This document shows positions 59,325 through 64,000 of a stretch of 64,000 bases of DNA, piece by piece; position 1 is the stretch's first letter; every line of letters starts with the position of its first letter. This DNA is from Pseudescherichia vulneris NBRC 102420. Lineage in GTDB: Bacteria > Pseudomonadota > Gammaproteobacteria > Enterobacterales > Enterobacteriaceae. The notes under the pieces were generated by a model. It did no database searches. It was not told the DNA's origin and saw only the letters and a list, made by a program, of their open reading frames with translations. The stretch lies in assembly GCF_000759795.1 (NCBI RefSeq), contig NZ_BBMZ01000007.1, positions 310,001-374,000 of the forward strand, in the 5' to 3' direction. A program made the translations under genes and the position numbers.

Positions 59325-64000
<4,676 letters not shown>

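Overview
The window is chromosomal DNA from an Enterobacteriaceae bacterium. Gene order and protein sequences match the conserved mdtABC - yegD - alkA - yegE - udk - dcd - asmA - yegH - wza/wca (colanic acid) - galF - O-antigen - gnd - ugd - wzz - his block of E. coli and Salmonella, read here from mdtC to hisD. The GC-rich coding of the backbone and a complete colanic acid operon would fit Enterobacter, Leclercia, Lelliottia, Citrobacter or a relative. The species cannot be fixed from the sequence alone. I see no tRNA, rRNA, IS element, prophage or CRISPR array.

Layout. (1) 1-5416, minus strand: the RND efflux operon mdtABC, with mdtC cut by the window edge. A five-REP BIME (111-bp period) lies upstream, in the gap where E. 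coli K-12 carries yegI to yegL. (2) 5.8-16.7 kb: yegD, alkA, the diguanylate cyclase yegE, udk-dcd-asmA, and yegH. (3) 16.7-39.6 kb: a long wza leader with a candidate RcsAB box, then the whole colanic acid operon: wza-wzb-wzc-wcaABCDEF-gmd-fcl-gmm-wcaI-manC-manB-wcaJ-wzxC-wcaKLM. (4) 39.8-41.9 kb: gnu (undecaprenyl-PP-GlcNAc 4-epimerase) and galF, closed by a strong terminator. (5) 42.1-53.2 kb: the O-antigen locus. A JUMPstart/ops element precedes rmlB. An AT-rich cassette follows, rmlA-fdtA-fdtB-wzx-GT-GT-wzy-GT-GT, ending in a decayed acyltransferase pseudogene. (6) 53.2-58.7 kb: gnd, ugd, then two minus-strand genes (a GNAT acetyltransferase and a deleted UDP-glucuronate epimerase pseudogene), and wzzB. 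(7) 58.7-64.0 kb, minus strand: the distal his operon, hisI-F-A-H-B-C and part of hisD.

How the genes work together. RmlA and RmlB make dTDP-4-keto-6-deoxyglucose. FdtA and FdtB should turn this into dTDP-3-amino-3,6-dideoxygalactose (dTDP-Fuc3N). Gnu predicts a GalNAc-initiated O unit. Four glycosyltransferases would extend it, the WzxE-type Wzx would flip it, the EpsG-type Wzy would polymerise it, and WzzB would set chain length. No fdtC-type N-acetyltransferase lies inside the cassette. The orphan GNAT beyond ugd is the best local candidate to replace it. The former O-acetyltransferase of the cluster and the epimerase beside the GNAT are both broken, so this locus has probably changed its surface chemistry recently. 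That O-antigen locus is the most distinctive part of the window; everything else is close to the standard enterobacterial plan.
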